Part shown: one piece after another, positions 35,684 to 44,943 of the stretch | How positions within the stretch are numbered: the stretch's first letter is position 1 | Layout of the letters: each line of letters opens with the position of its first letter | The notes under the pieces: model-generated | The model's database searches: none | Told to the model about the DNA's origin: nothing | Seen by the model: the letters and a program-made list of their open reading frames with translations, nothing else | Position numbers and translations under genes: made by a program | Origin: Dehalococcoidia bacterium | Lineage (GTDB): Bacteria > Chloroflexota > Dehalococcoidia > Lucifugimonadales > SHYT01 | Assembly: GCA_009693045.1 (NCBI GenBank) | Contig: SHXZ01000004.1 | Coordinates: forward strand, 98,169 to 162,168 | DNA: 64,000 bases | Direction of reading: 5' to 3'

Positions 35684-36109
35684 CTAGGCTTTGACCTGGC
35701 AGGAGGCGTACAGCGCGTCGTAGATGGGGAACATGAGTTTCAGCTTGCGGTGGTCGTCCGGGCAGGTCGTGGCCAGGCCCTCGGAGATGGCGAGGAGCCC
35801 CGCGGCCTCCGGCGCAACGCTGAGGTCTTGCGGAATGTCGGCACCGTGAACGATGCGCGCCAGCCGGTGGAGAGCAGCGTCGTTAACGCGGAATGCTGAG
35901 ATGAGCGTCTCAAAGGTGCAGGTGTTGCCACGGTGCCCGAATTCCGCTCCCTCCGCGTCAAAGGAGCGCGCTCCGAGCCTCTGAGCTTCTTCCAGGACAC
36001 GGTCCGCCGGGACGTAGACGAACTCCGCGTCCGGGTCAAGAAACCGCTTGATGAGCCAGGGGCAAGCCACGCGGTCCACCTTGGCGTTCTGCCGGGTTAT
36101 CCACTTCAT
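35684..36109 (-). CDS. ChrB-domain (chromate resistance) protein
   Basis: Protein of 141 residues covering only the C-terminal domain of ChrB: MKWITRQNAKVDRVACPWLI, FLDPDAEFVYVPADRV, FDAEGAEFGHRGNTCTFETL and LHRLARIVHGAD. The full ChrB has an extra N-terminal domain; stand-alone versions are common. In ChrB the domain is linked to chromate sensing or resistance. No ChrA transporter is present in this window; a NicO transporter is downstream instead. ATG at 36109 has AGGAGGG upstream. Confidence 0.87.
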   Translation of the reverse strand: MKWITRQNAKVDRVACPWLIKRFLDPDAEFVYVPADRVLEEAQRLGARSFDAEGAEFGHRGNTCTFETLISAFRVNDAALHRLARIVHGADIPQDLSVAPEAAGLLAISEGLATTCPDDHRKLKLMFPIYDALYASCQVKA

Positions 36110-36272
36110 TGCGCCCTCCTGCCTGGACGAAAAGCATACCCCCTCATCCAGGGGGTCCATCGGGATCGAGGAACGAGTAACAAATGGCTGGGAGCGATGA
36201 CGACCGGGTGGCAAGCACAACAAACGGCTATTTGACGGGATCGGTCAGAAGGCTGTTTTTGTAGTGGATACC

Positions 36273-36362
36273 TGGCGGAGAGAGTGGGATTCGAACCCAC
36301 GATACCTTGCGGTATACCGCATTTCGAGTGCGGCGCCTTCAACCGGGCTCGGCCATCTCTCC
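36273..36362 (-). tRNA. tRNA-Ser (anticodon CGA)
   Basis: On the complement the acceptor GGAGAGA pairs with TCTCTCC, followed by the discriminator G and an encoded CCA. The anticodon arm is CCGCA-CTCGAAA-TGCGG, giving CGA. A long variable arm is present (TATACCGCAAGGTA), diagnostic of serine. The T loop is TTCGAAT. Confidence 0.97.
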
Positions 36363-36373
36363 GCGAGAAGGTC

Positions 36374-36379
36374 ATTATA
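36374..36379 (-). promoter_or_regulatory. -10 box for tRNA-Ser
   Basis: The complement reads TATAAT, 11 bases before the 5' end of the tRNA. No good -35 box was found at the usual spacing. Confidence 0.5.
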
Positions 36380-36590
36380 CCATTGGAGACGTCCGCTCCC
36401 CCGCGCCGCCTGGCTCCAGGGGATTCCCGCACGGAACATCGTGGTCAGGCGGCGGAGTCGCGTAGCTTGCGGCTCTTCACGGCCTGCCCTGCTACCACGC
36501 TTCCTTGACACATCGCATCCTGCCCGATACACTAAAGTCAGTTCCACGGCTTCGTTACCTTGTGCACGGGCAATCCTGGAGGCGCCAGCC

Positions 36591-38024
36591 TTGGTGAGGT
36601 CCTTACGAACCTCGGACGGTGACCCAGACCGTAGACGTTGGGCAGCGGTCGTCCTTGCGGCGGGGAAGGGGACACGGATGAAGTCCCGTCTCCCCAAGGT
36701 CCTTCACCCCCTCTGCGGCCTTCACATGCTTGACCACGTGCTCAACGCCGTCCAGCAATCGGGCATCAAGCGCACCGTGCTGGTCACCCCGCCCTCTTCG
36801 CGCCGCATTCAGCGCCACGCCGGCGGCGCCATCCTGAACGCCGAACAGCCCAAGCCGCTTGGCACCGGCCACGCGGTGCTCTGCGCCATGCCCTTCCTGG
36901 AAAGCCCCACCGCACAATCCCGTGGCATGAGCAACGGCGCCTCAAAAGACGCCGCTGAGCACGTGCTCGTCCTTGCCGGGGACGTGCCGCTTCTCCGCCC
37001 GGAGACCCTCCGGGCGCTCATGGCGCGGCACCTGGAAGCGCAGGCCGACGTCACCGTCCTCACCGCCGTTGGCATGCCGCCCGATGGCCTGGGCCGAGTG
37101 GTGCGCGACGCCTCCGGTTCGGTGACGCGCATCGTAGAAGAGCGGCACGCCCGCTACGCTCAAGAGCGCATTGAAGAGATCAACAGCGGCATCTACTGCT
37201 TCCGCGCCGCCGCGCTCTGGCCGCGCCTCACGGAGCTCACGCCAAGCCCAACCGGCGAGCTTTACCTCACCGACGTCGTTGACATGACCGTCCGTTCCGG
37301 CGGGCGGGTCGCCGCCTACACCGCTCCCGACCCCTGGGACGCGTTCGGCGTCAACACCCGCCGGCAGCTTGTCCAAGCCGCGGCGATCATGCGCCGCCGC
37401 ATCTGCGAGCACTGGCTGGACCAGGGCGTCACCGTCGTTGACCCCGCGTCAACGTTCCTTGACGCGACGGTCGTCATCGGACGCGACACCGTCATCCAGC
37501 CCAATACTTGCCTCTACGGCGCCACCCGCGTTGGCCGCGACTGCGTGGTCGGCCCTGGCGCCGTCGTTGTGGACACGACCATCGCTGACCGTTGTGAAGT
37601 CCAGGGGTCGGTGCTTGAGGGGGCGGTGCTTGAGCGGCGGGCGCGCGTGGGGCCCTTCTGCCACTTGCGGCCAGGCGCGCATCTCATGGAGGACGTGCAC
37701 CTGGGCAACTTCGTTGAAGTGAAGGAAAGCACGGTGGGGAAGGGCACGGCCGCGAGCCATTTCAGCTACCTCGGCGACGCCACCATCGGGAAGAACGTCA
37801 ACATCGGCGCGGGTACGATCACGTGCAACTACGATGGGAAGCAAAAGCTCCGCACCACCATCGGCGACAACGCCTTCATTGGCAGCGATACGCTGCTCGT
37901 GGCGCCCATCAGCGTCGGCAACCGCAGCTCCACCGGGGCAGGCTCCGTGGTGACGCGCGACGTGCCCGACGACACGCTCGTCGTTGGCGTGCCTGCGAAA
38001 CCCCGGCAGCGCCCCAACCCGTAA
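36591..38024 (+). CDS. glmU: Bifunctional UDP-GlcNAc pyrophosphorylase / glucosamine-1-phosphate acetyltransferase
   Basis: Two-domain enzyme of about 477 residues making UDP-GlcNAc for cell envelope sugars. The uridyltransferase half has LAAGKGTRMKSRLPKVLHPL, GTGHAVL, GDVPLLRPETL, GLGRVVRD and EINSGIYCF. The acetyltransferase half is a left-handed beta-helix of hexapeptide repeats, with LRPGAHLMEDVHLGNFVEVK, ASHFSYLGDATIG and NIGAGTITCNYDGKQK covering the conserved active-site loops. There is no ATG near the motif; TTG at 36591 (or GTG at 36594) follows GGAGG by about eight bases and is the best start. The upstream in-frame part overlaps the tRNA-Ser and is not coding. Confidence 0.93.
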   Translation: MVRSLRTSDGDPDRRRWAAVVLAAGKGTRMKSRLPKVLHPLCGLHMLDHVLNAVQQSGIKRTVLVTPPSSRRIQRHAGGAILNAEQPKPLGTGHAVLCAMPFLESPTAQSRGMSNGASKDAAEHVLVLAGDVPLLRPETLRALMARHLEAQADVTVLTAVGMPPDGLGRVVRDASGSVTRIVEERHARYAQERIEEINSGIYCFRAAALWPRLTELTPSPTGELYLTDVVDMTVRSGGRVAAYTAPDPWDAFGVNTRRQLVQAAAIMRRRICEHWLDQGVTVVDPASTFLDATVVIGRDTVIQPNTCLYGATRVGRDCVVGPGAVVVDTTIADRCEVQGSVLEGAVLERRARVGPFCHLRPGAHLMEDVHLGNFVEVKESTVGKGTAASHFSYLGDATIGKNVNIGAGTITCNYDGKQKLRTTIGDNAFIGSDTLLVAPISVGNRSSTGAGSVVTRDVPDDTLVVGVPAKPRQRPNP

Positions 38025-38059
38025 CACGGCGCACCCTCACCGCACAAGGTTGGTTGTTC

Positions 38060-39370
38060 TTGGACACAGGAATCATCGTGGCAGCCGTCATCTCTGCCGC
38101 CGCACTGGTGCTCAATGGAGTGACCAGCGTCGGCGAGGCGGCGTTCCTCGCCGTCGCGCGGGAGCCATACCACCTGCGCACCTCCGACAGCTCGCTCAAC
38201 GCCCAGATGCTCAGGCGGCTCATCGCTTCCCAGGCCCGGACCGAGGGAGCGCTCCTAGGAACGCGCCTGGCCCTCGGCATCATCGCAGTCGTCTGCGTTG
38301 TCGCTCTTGTGGCGCCGCGCACCGGCGTGCCATGGGGAGGCGTCGCGGGAGCCGTCCTACTCACCGTAGGTGTATTCCTCGCAACCACCGGCATGGCCAG
38401 AAAACTGGTGAACCCCTCAGCCTCAACATTGGCCCTAGCCGCCGCGCCGTGGTTATTCGTCGTGTACTTAGTCGCCACCCCGCTTGCGTGGGCCGTGGGG
38501 ATTTTTACGCCGCGCGATCCTTCCCGCTCCCGTCTTCTTAACACCTCGCCATCGCCGCTGGCCAAAGTGGGCGATCTAGCAATGAGTCCCGATGGGTCGC
38601 CGCCGCACAACGAGCACGAGCGCCGGATGATCCAGTCCATCCTGGAGCTGGATTCCACGACCGCGCGGGAAATCATGACGCCCCGCGTCGACCTGGTTGC
38701 GCTCCCCGCCGATGCCAAGCCAGCCGAATTCATGGAGGCGATGAGCACCAGAGGCCACAGCAGAATACCCGTCTACGACGGCACCGTTGATCACATCGTG
38801 GGAGTGATATACGCCAGGGACTACCTCAAGGCCACGAGCACGCCCGGACCGACGCCAAGCTTGAAGGATCTGGCGCGTTCCACGCTGTTTGTTCCAGAAA
38901 CCAAGCGCCTTAACGAGCTGCTCAAAGAGTTCCAGCAGGCCCATGTTCACATCGCCATCGTCGTTGACGAGTACGGCGGCACCGCCGGCATCGTGACCAT
39001 AGAAGACCTACTGGAGGAAATCGTGGGCGAGCTTTCCGACGAGTTCGCCCACGAAGAGCCGCAGGTCCAGGTCGTCAGCGACAGCCAGGCAGTCGTACAC
39101 GCCCGCACCGGGCTTGACACGCTCAATGACCTCTTCGGCTCGTCGCTCCAAAGCGAGGACGTTGACACCGTGGGCGGTTTCCTGTTCGGTCTGTTGGGAA
39201 AGATGCCGGCGGTCGGCGACAAACGGTCCGCCGACGGGCTGCAGTTTGAAGTAGCGGAGCTGATCGGCCGTCGGATCCGCAAGGTCCGCGTCACACGGCA
39301 AGTGGGGACGGCCCAGCGGCCAGGCGGCGCCACCGAGCCTGAAGCGGAACGTTCGTCAGCAACTGGATAG
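38060..39370 (+). CDS. Hemolysin-family / CorC-type membrane protein with CBS domains
   Basis: Protein of about 436 residues in three parts. An N-terminal DUF21 transmembrane domain (IIVAAVISAAALVLNGVTSV, later LALGIIAVVCVVALVAP and GVAGAVLLTVGVFLATTGMA) is followed by a CBS pair (REIMTPRVDLVALP, HSRIPVYDGTVDHIVGVIYA, AIVVDEYGGTAGIVTIEDLL) and a C-terminal CorC/HlyC domain (DTVGGFLFGLLGKMPAVGD). Relatives are linked to magnesium and cobalt efflux or resistance. The start is uncertain: TTG at 38060 lies 35 bases after the glmU stop, without a clear ribosome binding site, and GTG slightly later is possible. It probably shares transcription with glmU. Confidence 0.88.
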   Translation: MDTGIIVAAVISAAALVLNGVTSVGEAAFLAVAREPYHLRTSDSSLNAQMLRRLIASQARTEGALLGTRLALGIIAVVCVVALVAPRTGVPWGGVAGAVLLTVGVFLATTGMARKLVNPSASTLALAAAPWLFVVYLVATPLAWAVGIFTPRDPSRSRLLNTSPSPLAKVGDLAMSPDGSPPHNEHERRMIQSILELDSTTAREIMTPRVDLVALPADAKPAEFMEAMSTRGHSRIPVYDGTVDHIVGVIYARDYLKATSTPGPTPSLKDLARSTLFVPETKRLNELLKEFQQAHVHIAIVVDEYGGTAGIVTIEDLLEEIVGELSDEFAHEEPQVQVVSDSQAVVHARTGLDTLNDLFGSSLQSEDVDTVGGFLFGLLGKMPAVGDKRSADGLQFEVAELIGRRIRKVRVTRQVGTAQRPGGATEPEAERSSATG

Positions 39371-39803
39371 GCCACCATGCGGATGCCGCGCCAGTGACTC
39401 AAACTGTTACACCAGTTCACTGGAATGCACCATGAATCACACCGCCATTCTGAGGGAGTCATTCTACAGAAGGACGACCGAGGAATCTCTCCACAACGTG
39501 CTCGTCGTGACGTAGCCGCCGAGGCAGCACCTACCGCCGGGCGAGGCGCGGGGAAATCCTTCGTGGAGTTCGCCCTGAGCGAGGCGAACGGGCTCACAGC
39601 GGGCTCTGCACGCTCTTCACGCCGAGGGCGCTTGGTGGGCATGGCGGAGCCAATCCCGGTCTGTGGGGTGGTTGGTGGTCGCAACCGCTGAGGCACGGCT
39701 TGACCAAGCGTGTGACGGCGCGTGCAGCGCGGTGCTGAGCATCCGCGCGGTCGCCACCACGTTGCCGCGCATCCGGCCACCTGCTATAGTGGAAACGGCT
39801 CAG
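39371..39803. other. Spacer upstream of the tRNA pair
   Basis: No gene seen. A family D copy (CCTGAGCGAGGCGAACGGG) is at about 39576-39594. The last 40 bases hold the tRNA promoter. Confidence 0.5.
39762..39790 (+). promoter_or_regulatory. Promoter of the tRNA-Arg/tRNA-Pro unit
   Basis: TTGCCG at 39762-39767 and TATAGT at 39785-39790 with an exact 17-base spacer, 13 bases before the tRNA-Arg. Confidence 0.65.
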
Positions 39804-39875
39804 GCCCCCGTAGCTCAGCGGATAGAGCACCGGCCTCCGGAGCCGGCCGCGGGCGTTCGAGTCGCCCCGGGGGCA
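39804..39875 (+). tRNA. tRNA-Arg (anticodon CCG)
   Basis: The acceptor GCCCCCG pairs with CGGGGGC, with A as discriminator and no encoded CCA. The D arm is GCTC-AGCGGATA-GAGC, the anticodon arm CCGGC-CTCCGGA-GCCGG gives CCG, and the T arm is GGGCG-TTCGAGT-CGCCC. Confidence 0.96.
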
Positions 39876-39888
39876 CTTCTTTCACCAT

Positions 39889-39960
39889 CGGGGCGTGGCC
39901 CAGCGGTAGGGCACCTGGTTTGGGACCAGGGGGTCGGCAGTTCGAATCTGCCCGCCCCGA
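39889..39960 (+). tRNA. tRNA-Pro (anticodon TGG)
   Basis: The acceptor CGGGGCG pairs with CGCCCCG, with A as discriminator. The anticodon arm CCTGG-TTTGGGA-CCAGG gives TGG, and the T loop is TTCGAAT. It lies 13 bases after tRNA-Arg, very probably cotranscribed. Confidence 0.96.
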
Positions 39961-40129
39961 TAATAAGCTTTCATCGATGACCTCCGTCTGACGATCATCC
40001 AGCGCGCCGCAGTGTCAGGGGTCATTGCCAATGGGGAGAGCACTCACAGCGCGCAGTGGTTACTCGTCCGCCTTCTCGATCTCTCGCCGCATTGCGGCGG
40101 CCCGCTGTAATGCCCTACAAGGGAGCCCG

Positions 40130-42793
40130 ATGATCAACATCGCGTTCAAGAAGATCACCCTCGCCAACGGCCTGGACGTCATCCTGCACGAAGACCACGC
40201 CTTGCCCCTGGTCGCCGTCAACGTCTGGTACCACGTGGGCTCCAAAGACGAGCAACCCGGCCGGACCGGCTTCGCCCACCTGTTTGAGCACATCATGTTT
40301 GACGGCTCCAAGAACCACAACCGCAGTTTCTTTGATCCGCTGCAGCGCGTCGGCGGCTCCCTCAACGGCTCCACGACCCGCGACCGCACCAACTACTGGG
40401 AGAACCTGCCTGCCAACGAGCTGGAGCTGGCGCTCTGGCTGGAGTCCGACCGGATGGGCTTCCTCCTGGACGCCCTTGACCAGAAGCGGTTTGAGACCGA
40501 GCGCGAAGTCGTCCACAACGAGCGGCGGCAGAGCTTCGAGAACCGCCCTTACGGCATGGCGTCCATCCACATCCAGGAGGCGCTCTTCCCGCCGCCGCAC
40601 CCCTACCACTGGAACACCATCGGCATCCCCGCGGACCTGGACGCGGCGACGCTCGAGGACGTGAAGGCTTTCTTTACCAAACACTACGCGCCCAACAACG
40701 CCAGCCTCGCCATCGCCGGCGACATCAACCCGGACGAGACGCTGAAGCTGGTGGAGCGCTACTTCGGCGACATCCCACCGCAGCCGGCCGTGCCCCGCGT
40801 GACGCGCCGCGAGTCCGACCTAAAAGGCGCCGTGGACCTCACCATCACCGACAAGGTACAGCTTCCAAGGCTCTACCTGTCGTGGCCCTCGCCAGGGCGG
40901 TTCCACCAAGACGACGCCACCGCCACGGTCATGTCCACCATTCTGGGCAGCGGCAAGCGGTCCCGGCTGTTCCGCTCGCTGGAGTACGAAAAGCAGATCG
41001 TCCAAGAGGTCATGGCGTTCCACTTCGGCGGGGAGATCGCCGGCCAGCTCCAGGTCATCGCCACCCCCGCGCCGGGCCACACCATCGCCGAGGTGCAGGA
41101 GGCGGTGGAGATGGAGCTGGAGCGCATGCGCCGTGAGCCCCCGACCGAGGAGGAGTTGGCGGGCGCAAAGAACGGCATAGAGGCCATGCACGTGCGCCAG
41201 CTTGAGCGGCTGGGCGGCTTTGGAGGCCGCGCCGACCAGCTAAACGCCTACAACGTCTTCGCGGGCGACCCCGCCAAGGTCAACACCGACCTGGACGACT
41301 ACATGAGGGTCCGCCCCGAGGACGTGCAGCGCGTGGCGGCGAGCTTGCTGACCAGTCGGCGCGTCCAGCTCGTCGTCCAGCCTGAGCCGCGCCTCGCCGC
41401 AGGGCGCAGCCAGGTGGACCGGACCGTGCAGCCGCCCAGTCAGCATAGACACCCGTTCAGTCCGCCCGCTCCGGCCCGACGCCGGCTTTCCAACGGGATC
41501 AACGTTTTGGTCGTCCCCATGAGGAGCCTACCTCTCGTGAGCCTGGGCGTCATGCTCTCCACCGGCGCCATGACCGACCCGGCCAGCCTGCCGGGCCTTG
41601 CCTACGTGGTTGGAGAACTGCTCCAAGAGGGCACCGAGACCCGCACGAGCCAGCAGCTTGCCGCCGAGCTGGAGTTCATCGGTGCGGAGCTTTCGGTCCG
41701 CGCTGAGCGCGTCCAGACGCTCGTATCCACAACGGCCCTTACGAAGAACTGGACAAAGGCGCTTGAGTTACAAGCGGACATCGTGCTGCACCCAACGTTC
41801 CCGCATGACGAAGTCACGCGCATCCGCAAGCAGTTGCTCACGGACCTGGCGCGAGCCAAGGACGACGCGACCCGAATCGCCGACCGGCTGTACCCAGGGC
41901 TGCTCTATGGGCGCGCCACGCCGCTCGGGCACCCGTCGACCGGCAACGAGGACTCGGTGGCGCGCATAACGCAAGAGGACCTCGTACGCCACCACCGCGC
42001 CTCCACCGGGCCGCACAGCAGCACGCTGCTCGTGGTCGGCGACGTCTCCGTGGACGAGGCTGTGGGTCAACTGGAGCAGCGCTTCGGCCAATGGGCCGGC
42101 AGCCAAGAGCCGCAACGCAACAGCGTAGGGCCCCTGCCAGATCCGCGATCGCAAAGCCCGACTCTCTATCTCGTGGACAAGCCGGGCGCAGCCCAGTCCG
42201 TCATCCGCGCAGGGCACCTGAGCGTACCGCGCCACCACCCTGATTTCGCGGCGCTGACGCTGCTCAACTACGCGTTCGGCGGCCACTTCGGCGCGCGTCT
42301 CAATGCCAACTTGCGCCAGGCCAAGGGCTACAGCTACGGCTACCGCTCCTTCATTTCATGGATGCGAGACTCATCGTACCTGCTGGCAGGCGGCTCGGTG
42401 CACACGGCGGTCACCAAAGAGTCAGTGGCCGAGACGCTCAAGGAGTTCGCAGACGTTCGCGTCGGCCGCCCGATTACGAAAGAGGAGTTGGAGGACGCGC
42501 GCATGGGGCTGCTGCGCAGCCTGCCCAGCACGTTTGAGACCACCGATCATCTCCTTGACCGGCTGGTGCAGCTTGTGGAGTTCAACCTGCCGGACGACTA
42601 CTTCGCGACCATCGCCCAGAAGTTTGAGTCGGTCACGCTAGATGACGTCCACCGTGTGGCGCGGGACCTCTTGCTTGACCAGCACCTGACGTTGCTGACC
42701 GTGGGCGACCGGGCCAAGGTTGAGCCCGGCCTCAAGGAGCTTGGCCTGCCTGTTGTCCACCTAGACTACGAGGGGGCCGTGCTTCCTAGCTGA
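40130..42793 (+). CDS. M16 family metallopeptidase, two-repeat form
   Basis: Zinc protease of 887 residues containing two M16 units fused head to tail. The N-terminal unit has the inverted zinc motif HLFEH at residues 50-54 (HxxEH) and the distal glutamate in REVVHNERRQ. The C-terminal unit (from about ARRRLSNGINVLVVPMRSLP) has no HxxEH and has the R/Y-type closing region LRQAKGYSYGYRSF. Bacterial paralogues are often encoded as two separate proteins; here they form one. No signal peptide is visible from ATG 40130, which follows GGGAGC. An ABC transporter lies downstream on the same strand. Confidence 0.94.
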   Translation: MINIAFKKITLANGLDVILHEDHALPLVAVNVWYHVGSKDEQPGRTGFAHLFEHIMFDGSKNHNRSFFDPLQRVGGSLNGSTTRDRTNYWENLPANELELALWLESDRMGFLLDALDQKRFETEREVVHNERRQSFENRPYGMASIHIQEALFPPPHPYHWNTIGIPADLDAATLEDVKAFFTKHYAPNNASLAIAGDINPDETLKLVERYFGDIPPQPAVPRVTRRESDLKGAVDLTITDKVQLPRLYLSWPSPGRFHQDDATATVMSTILGSGKRSRLFRSLEYEKQIVQEVMAFHFGGEIAGQLQVIATPAPGHTIAEVQEAVEMELERMRREPPTEEELAGAKNGIEAMHVRQLERLGGFGGRADQLNAYNVFAGDPAKVNTDLDDYMRVRPEDVQRVAASLLTSRRVQLVVQPEPRLAAGRSQVDRTVQPPSQHRHPFSPPAPARRRLSNGINVLVVPMRSLPLVSLGVMLSTGAMTDPASLPGLAYVVGELLQEGTETRTSQQLAAELEFIGAELSVRAERVQTLVSTTALTKNWTKALELQADIVLHPTFPHDEVTRIRKQLLTDLARAKDDATRIADRLYPGLLYGRATPLGHPSTGNEDSVARITQEDLVRHHRASTGPHSSTLLVVGDVSVDEAVGQLEQRFGQWAGSQEPQRNSVGPLPDPRSQSPTLYLVDKPGAAQSVIRAGHLSVPRHHPDFAALTLLNYAFGGHFGARLNANLRQAKGYSYGYRSFISWMRDSSYLLAGGSVHTAVTKESVAETLKEFADVRVGRPITKEELEDARMGLLRSLPSTFETTDHLLDRLVQLVEFNLPDDYFATIAQKFESVTLDDVHRVARDLLLDQHLTLLTVGDRAKVEPGLKELGLPVVHLDYEGAVLPS

Positions 42794-42874
42794 TGCCTCT
42801 GTTCCCAACACGAGCACTACACTCCCGTTCCTTCGCCAAGTCGGGGGATTTGCGTCCGCATGCAGGAGTCGCTG

Positions 42875-43654
42875 ATGTCGTCAACCCTAACAACCAACGG
42901 CGCCATCATTGAGGTGGAGGACCTGCACAAGAGCTACGGCGCGCTCAAAGCCGTGGACGGCGTGTCGTTCACCGTGCAGCGCGGCGAGGTCTTCGGCATG
43001 CTCGGCCCCAACGGCGCCGGCAAAACGACGACCGTGGAGATCCTGGAGGGCATACGCACGGCGGACAGCGGGCGGGCCATCGTCAACGGCATTGACGTGC
43101 GCAGGGACCCGCGGGGCGTCAAGTCCATCATCGGCGTCCAGCTTCAGTCCTCCACGTTCTTTGACGAGCTCCAGCTCTCCGAGCTGCTGGAGGTCTTCGC
43201 AAGCCTATACCACCGCTCGGTGGACGCCAAGGCCCTGCTGCACAAGGTGGAGCTAGACGACAAGATCAACGCCTACTTTAGCAAGCTCTCCGGCGGGCAG
43301 AAGCAGCGCTTCTCCATCGCGGCGGCCCTGGTGAACGAGCCGGTGGTGCTGTTCCTGGACGAGCCGACCACGGGCCTGGACCCCCAGGCGCGCCGCCACC
43401 TGTGGGAAATGGTCAAGCAGTTCAAGGCGAACGGCACGACGGTGGTGCTGACGACGCACTACATGGAAGAGGCCGAGGTGCTCTGCGACCGGGTCGCGGT
43501 CATGGACAGCGGGCACATCGTGGCGCTGGACCGGCCGGACGCGCTCGTTGACAAGCTGCTCGCCAAGGGGTTCCACAAGGAGCGCGTGGAGCGCCAGGCC
43601 ACCCTGGAGGACGTGTTCCTTGACCTGACCGGCAAGGCCCTGCGGGAGGACTAG
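42875..43654 (+). CDS. ABC transporter ATP-binding protein (DrrA/ABC-2 type)
   Basis: ATPase of 259 residues. Walker A is GPNGAGKTTT, the Q-loop region is SIIGVQLQSSTFFDE, the signature is LSGGQKQR, Walker B is VVLFLDEPTTGLD and the H-loop is TTHYMEEAEVL. It powers export through the permease at 43766-44848. I prefer ATG at 42875, with AGGAG ten bases before; ATG at 42860 lies upstream of that site. The substrate (drug, lipid or polysaccharide) is unknown. Confidence 0.95.
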   Translation: MSSTLTTNGAIIEVEDLHKSYGALKAVDGVSFTVQRGEVFGMLGPNGAGKTTTVEILEGIRTADSGRAIVNGIDVRRDPRGVKSIIGVQLQSSTFFDELQLSELLEVFASLYHRSVDAKALLHKVELDDKINAYFSKLSGGQKQRFSIAAALVNEPVVLFLDEPTTGLDPQARRHLWEMVKQFKANGTTVVLTTHYMEEAEVLCDRVAVMDSGHIVALDRPDALVDKLLAKGFHKERVERQATLEDVFLDLTGKALRED

Positions 43655-43683
43655 ACCACCAAACCCCCTGTATCCTCAGATTT

Positions 43684-43740
43684 CACAGATCACGCAGATT
43701 CAAGTTCCAGAAATCTATGAAATCTGCGCAATCTGCGGAT
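43684..43740. repeat. Dispersed repeat, family E, two facing copies
   Basis: CACAGATCACGCAGATT at 43684-43700 and AATCTGCGCAATCTGCGGAT at 43721-43740 can pair partly. They lie between the two genes of the ABC transporter operon. Confidence 0.6.
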
Positions 43741-43765
43741 TGGTTCCCTTCAGGAGAGCGAGAAC

Positions 43766-44848
43766 ATGAAGACTAATCCCACCTGGGTGTTGACGCTCGC
43801 CTCAGGCAAGATATTCCTCCGAGACCGGGCGGCGCTGTTCTGGACGTTCTTTCTGCCCGTGCTCATCATGGTCATCTTTGGCGTGTTGAACTTCGGCTCG
43901 TTCGGCAGCGTCAGCCTGGGTCTGGTGGACGAGGCCGGCACCGACGCGTCGCGCGGACTGGCGCAGGGACTCGCGAGCATTAACGCAATCAAGCTGACCC
44001 AGAGCGCCTCGCTGGGCTCGGAGCGCCAGGCGCTGCTGGACGGCGACCGGCAGATCGTGCTCGTGCTGCCGCCCGGCTTCGGCGCCACGCGCGCGCCCTC
44101 CGACGTGAAGGTCCTCTACAACGAAGGGCGTCCCGAGCAGGTACAGGTCGGCCTGACCATCATCCGCGAGGCGCTGAACCGCATGACGCTCCAGGCCGCG
44201 GGCGTGCAGCCGCTGTTCACCCTGAGCACGGAGTCGGTGACATCTCGCGAGTTCAACTACATTGACTTCTTGGTGCCCGGCGTGGTGGCCATGTCCATCA
44301 TGCAGCTTGGGCTGTTCAGCGTGGCGTTCGGGTTCGTCCAGCTCAGGCAGCGGGGCATCCTGCGGCGGCTGTGGGCCACGCCGGTCCGGCCTCGCAGCTT
44401 CCTCTTCGCGCAAGTGGTGACGCGGCTGGTCGTCTCGGTGTTGCAGTCGCTGCTGCTCATCGGCATCGCCGTGCTGTTCTTCGACGTGCACATCGTCGGA
44501 AACATCCTGGGCATCCTTGTGCTCGCCGTGCTGGGCGGCGCGGTGTTTCTGACCATGGGCTTCGCCATCGCGGGCCGCGCAAAGAACGAGAATGTGGCCG
44601 CGCCCATCGCAAACATTGTGGCGCTGCCGATGATGTTCCTCTCCGGTGTGTTCTTTGGCCGCGACGCCATGCCCGAGGCCCTGAAGACCATCACCAGCTA
44701 CCTGCCGCTGACCTACCTGGCGGACGGGATGCGCGCCATCTCCACCCAGGGCGCCACGCTGTGGTCACAGTGGCCCGCGGTGCTCGGGCTTGGCGTGTGG
44801 CTGGTCGTGAGCTTCGTCGTGGCGACGCGCCTCTTCAAGTGGGAGTGA
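43766..44848 (+). CDS. ABC-2 type transporter permease
   Basis: Membrane subunit of 360 residues: one N-terminal helix (LFWTFFLPVLIMVIFGVLNF), an extracytoplasmic loop of about 150 residues, then five helices starting near FLVPGVVAMSIMQLGLFSVAF, as in DrrB/YhfK-like ABC-2 permeases. The ABC-2 motif RGILRRLWATPVRP precedes the third helix. ATG at 43766 has GGAGAGCGAG upstream. It follows the ATPase gene after a 111-base gap occupied by repeat family E. Confidence 0.93.
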   Translation: MKTNPTWVLTLASGKIFLRDRAALFWTFFLPVLIMVIFGVLNFGSFGSVSLGLVDEAGTDASRGLAQGLASINAIKLTQSASLGSERQALLDGDRQIVLVLPPGFGATRAPSDVKVLYNEGRPEQVQVGLTIIREALNRMTLQAAGVQPLFTLSTESVTSREFNYIDFLVPGVVAMSIMQLGLFSVAFGFVQLRQRGILRRLWATPVRPRSFLFAQVVTRLVVSVLQSLLLIGIAVLFFDVHIVGNILGILVLAVLGGAVFLTMGFAIAGRAKNENVAAPIANIVALPMMFLSGVFFGRDAMPEALKTITSYLPLTYLADGMRAISTQGATLWSQWPAVLGLGVWLVVSFVVATRLFKWE

Positions 44849-44867
44849 CCTGGAACGCCTGAAATCC

Positions 44868-44895
44868 GTAGGGGCGCACAGCCGTGCGCCCCTAC
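44868..44895. repeat. REP-like palindrome, family A
   Basis: Same palindrome as at 6877-6904 with one mismatch in the centre (CACAGCCGTG). It is followed by a family E copy at 44911-44935, between convergent genes 38 kb away from the transposase. Confidence 0.88.
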
Positions 44896-44943
44896 CTACT
44901 GTCCAATCGCCATGATCTGCGCAATCTGCGGATTCGCCTCCCC

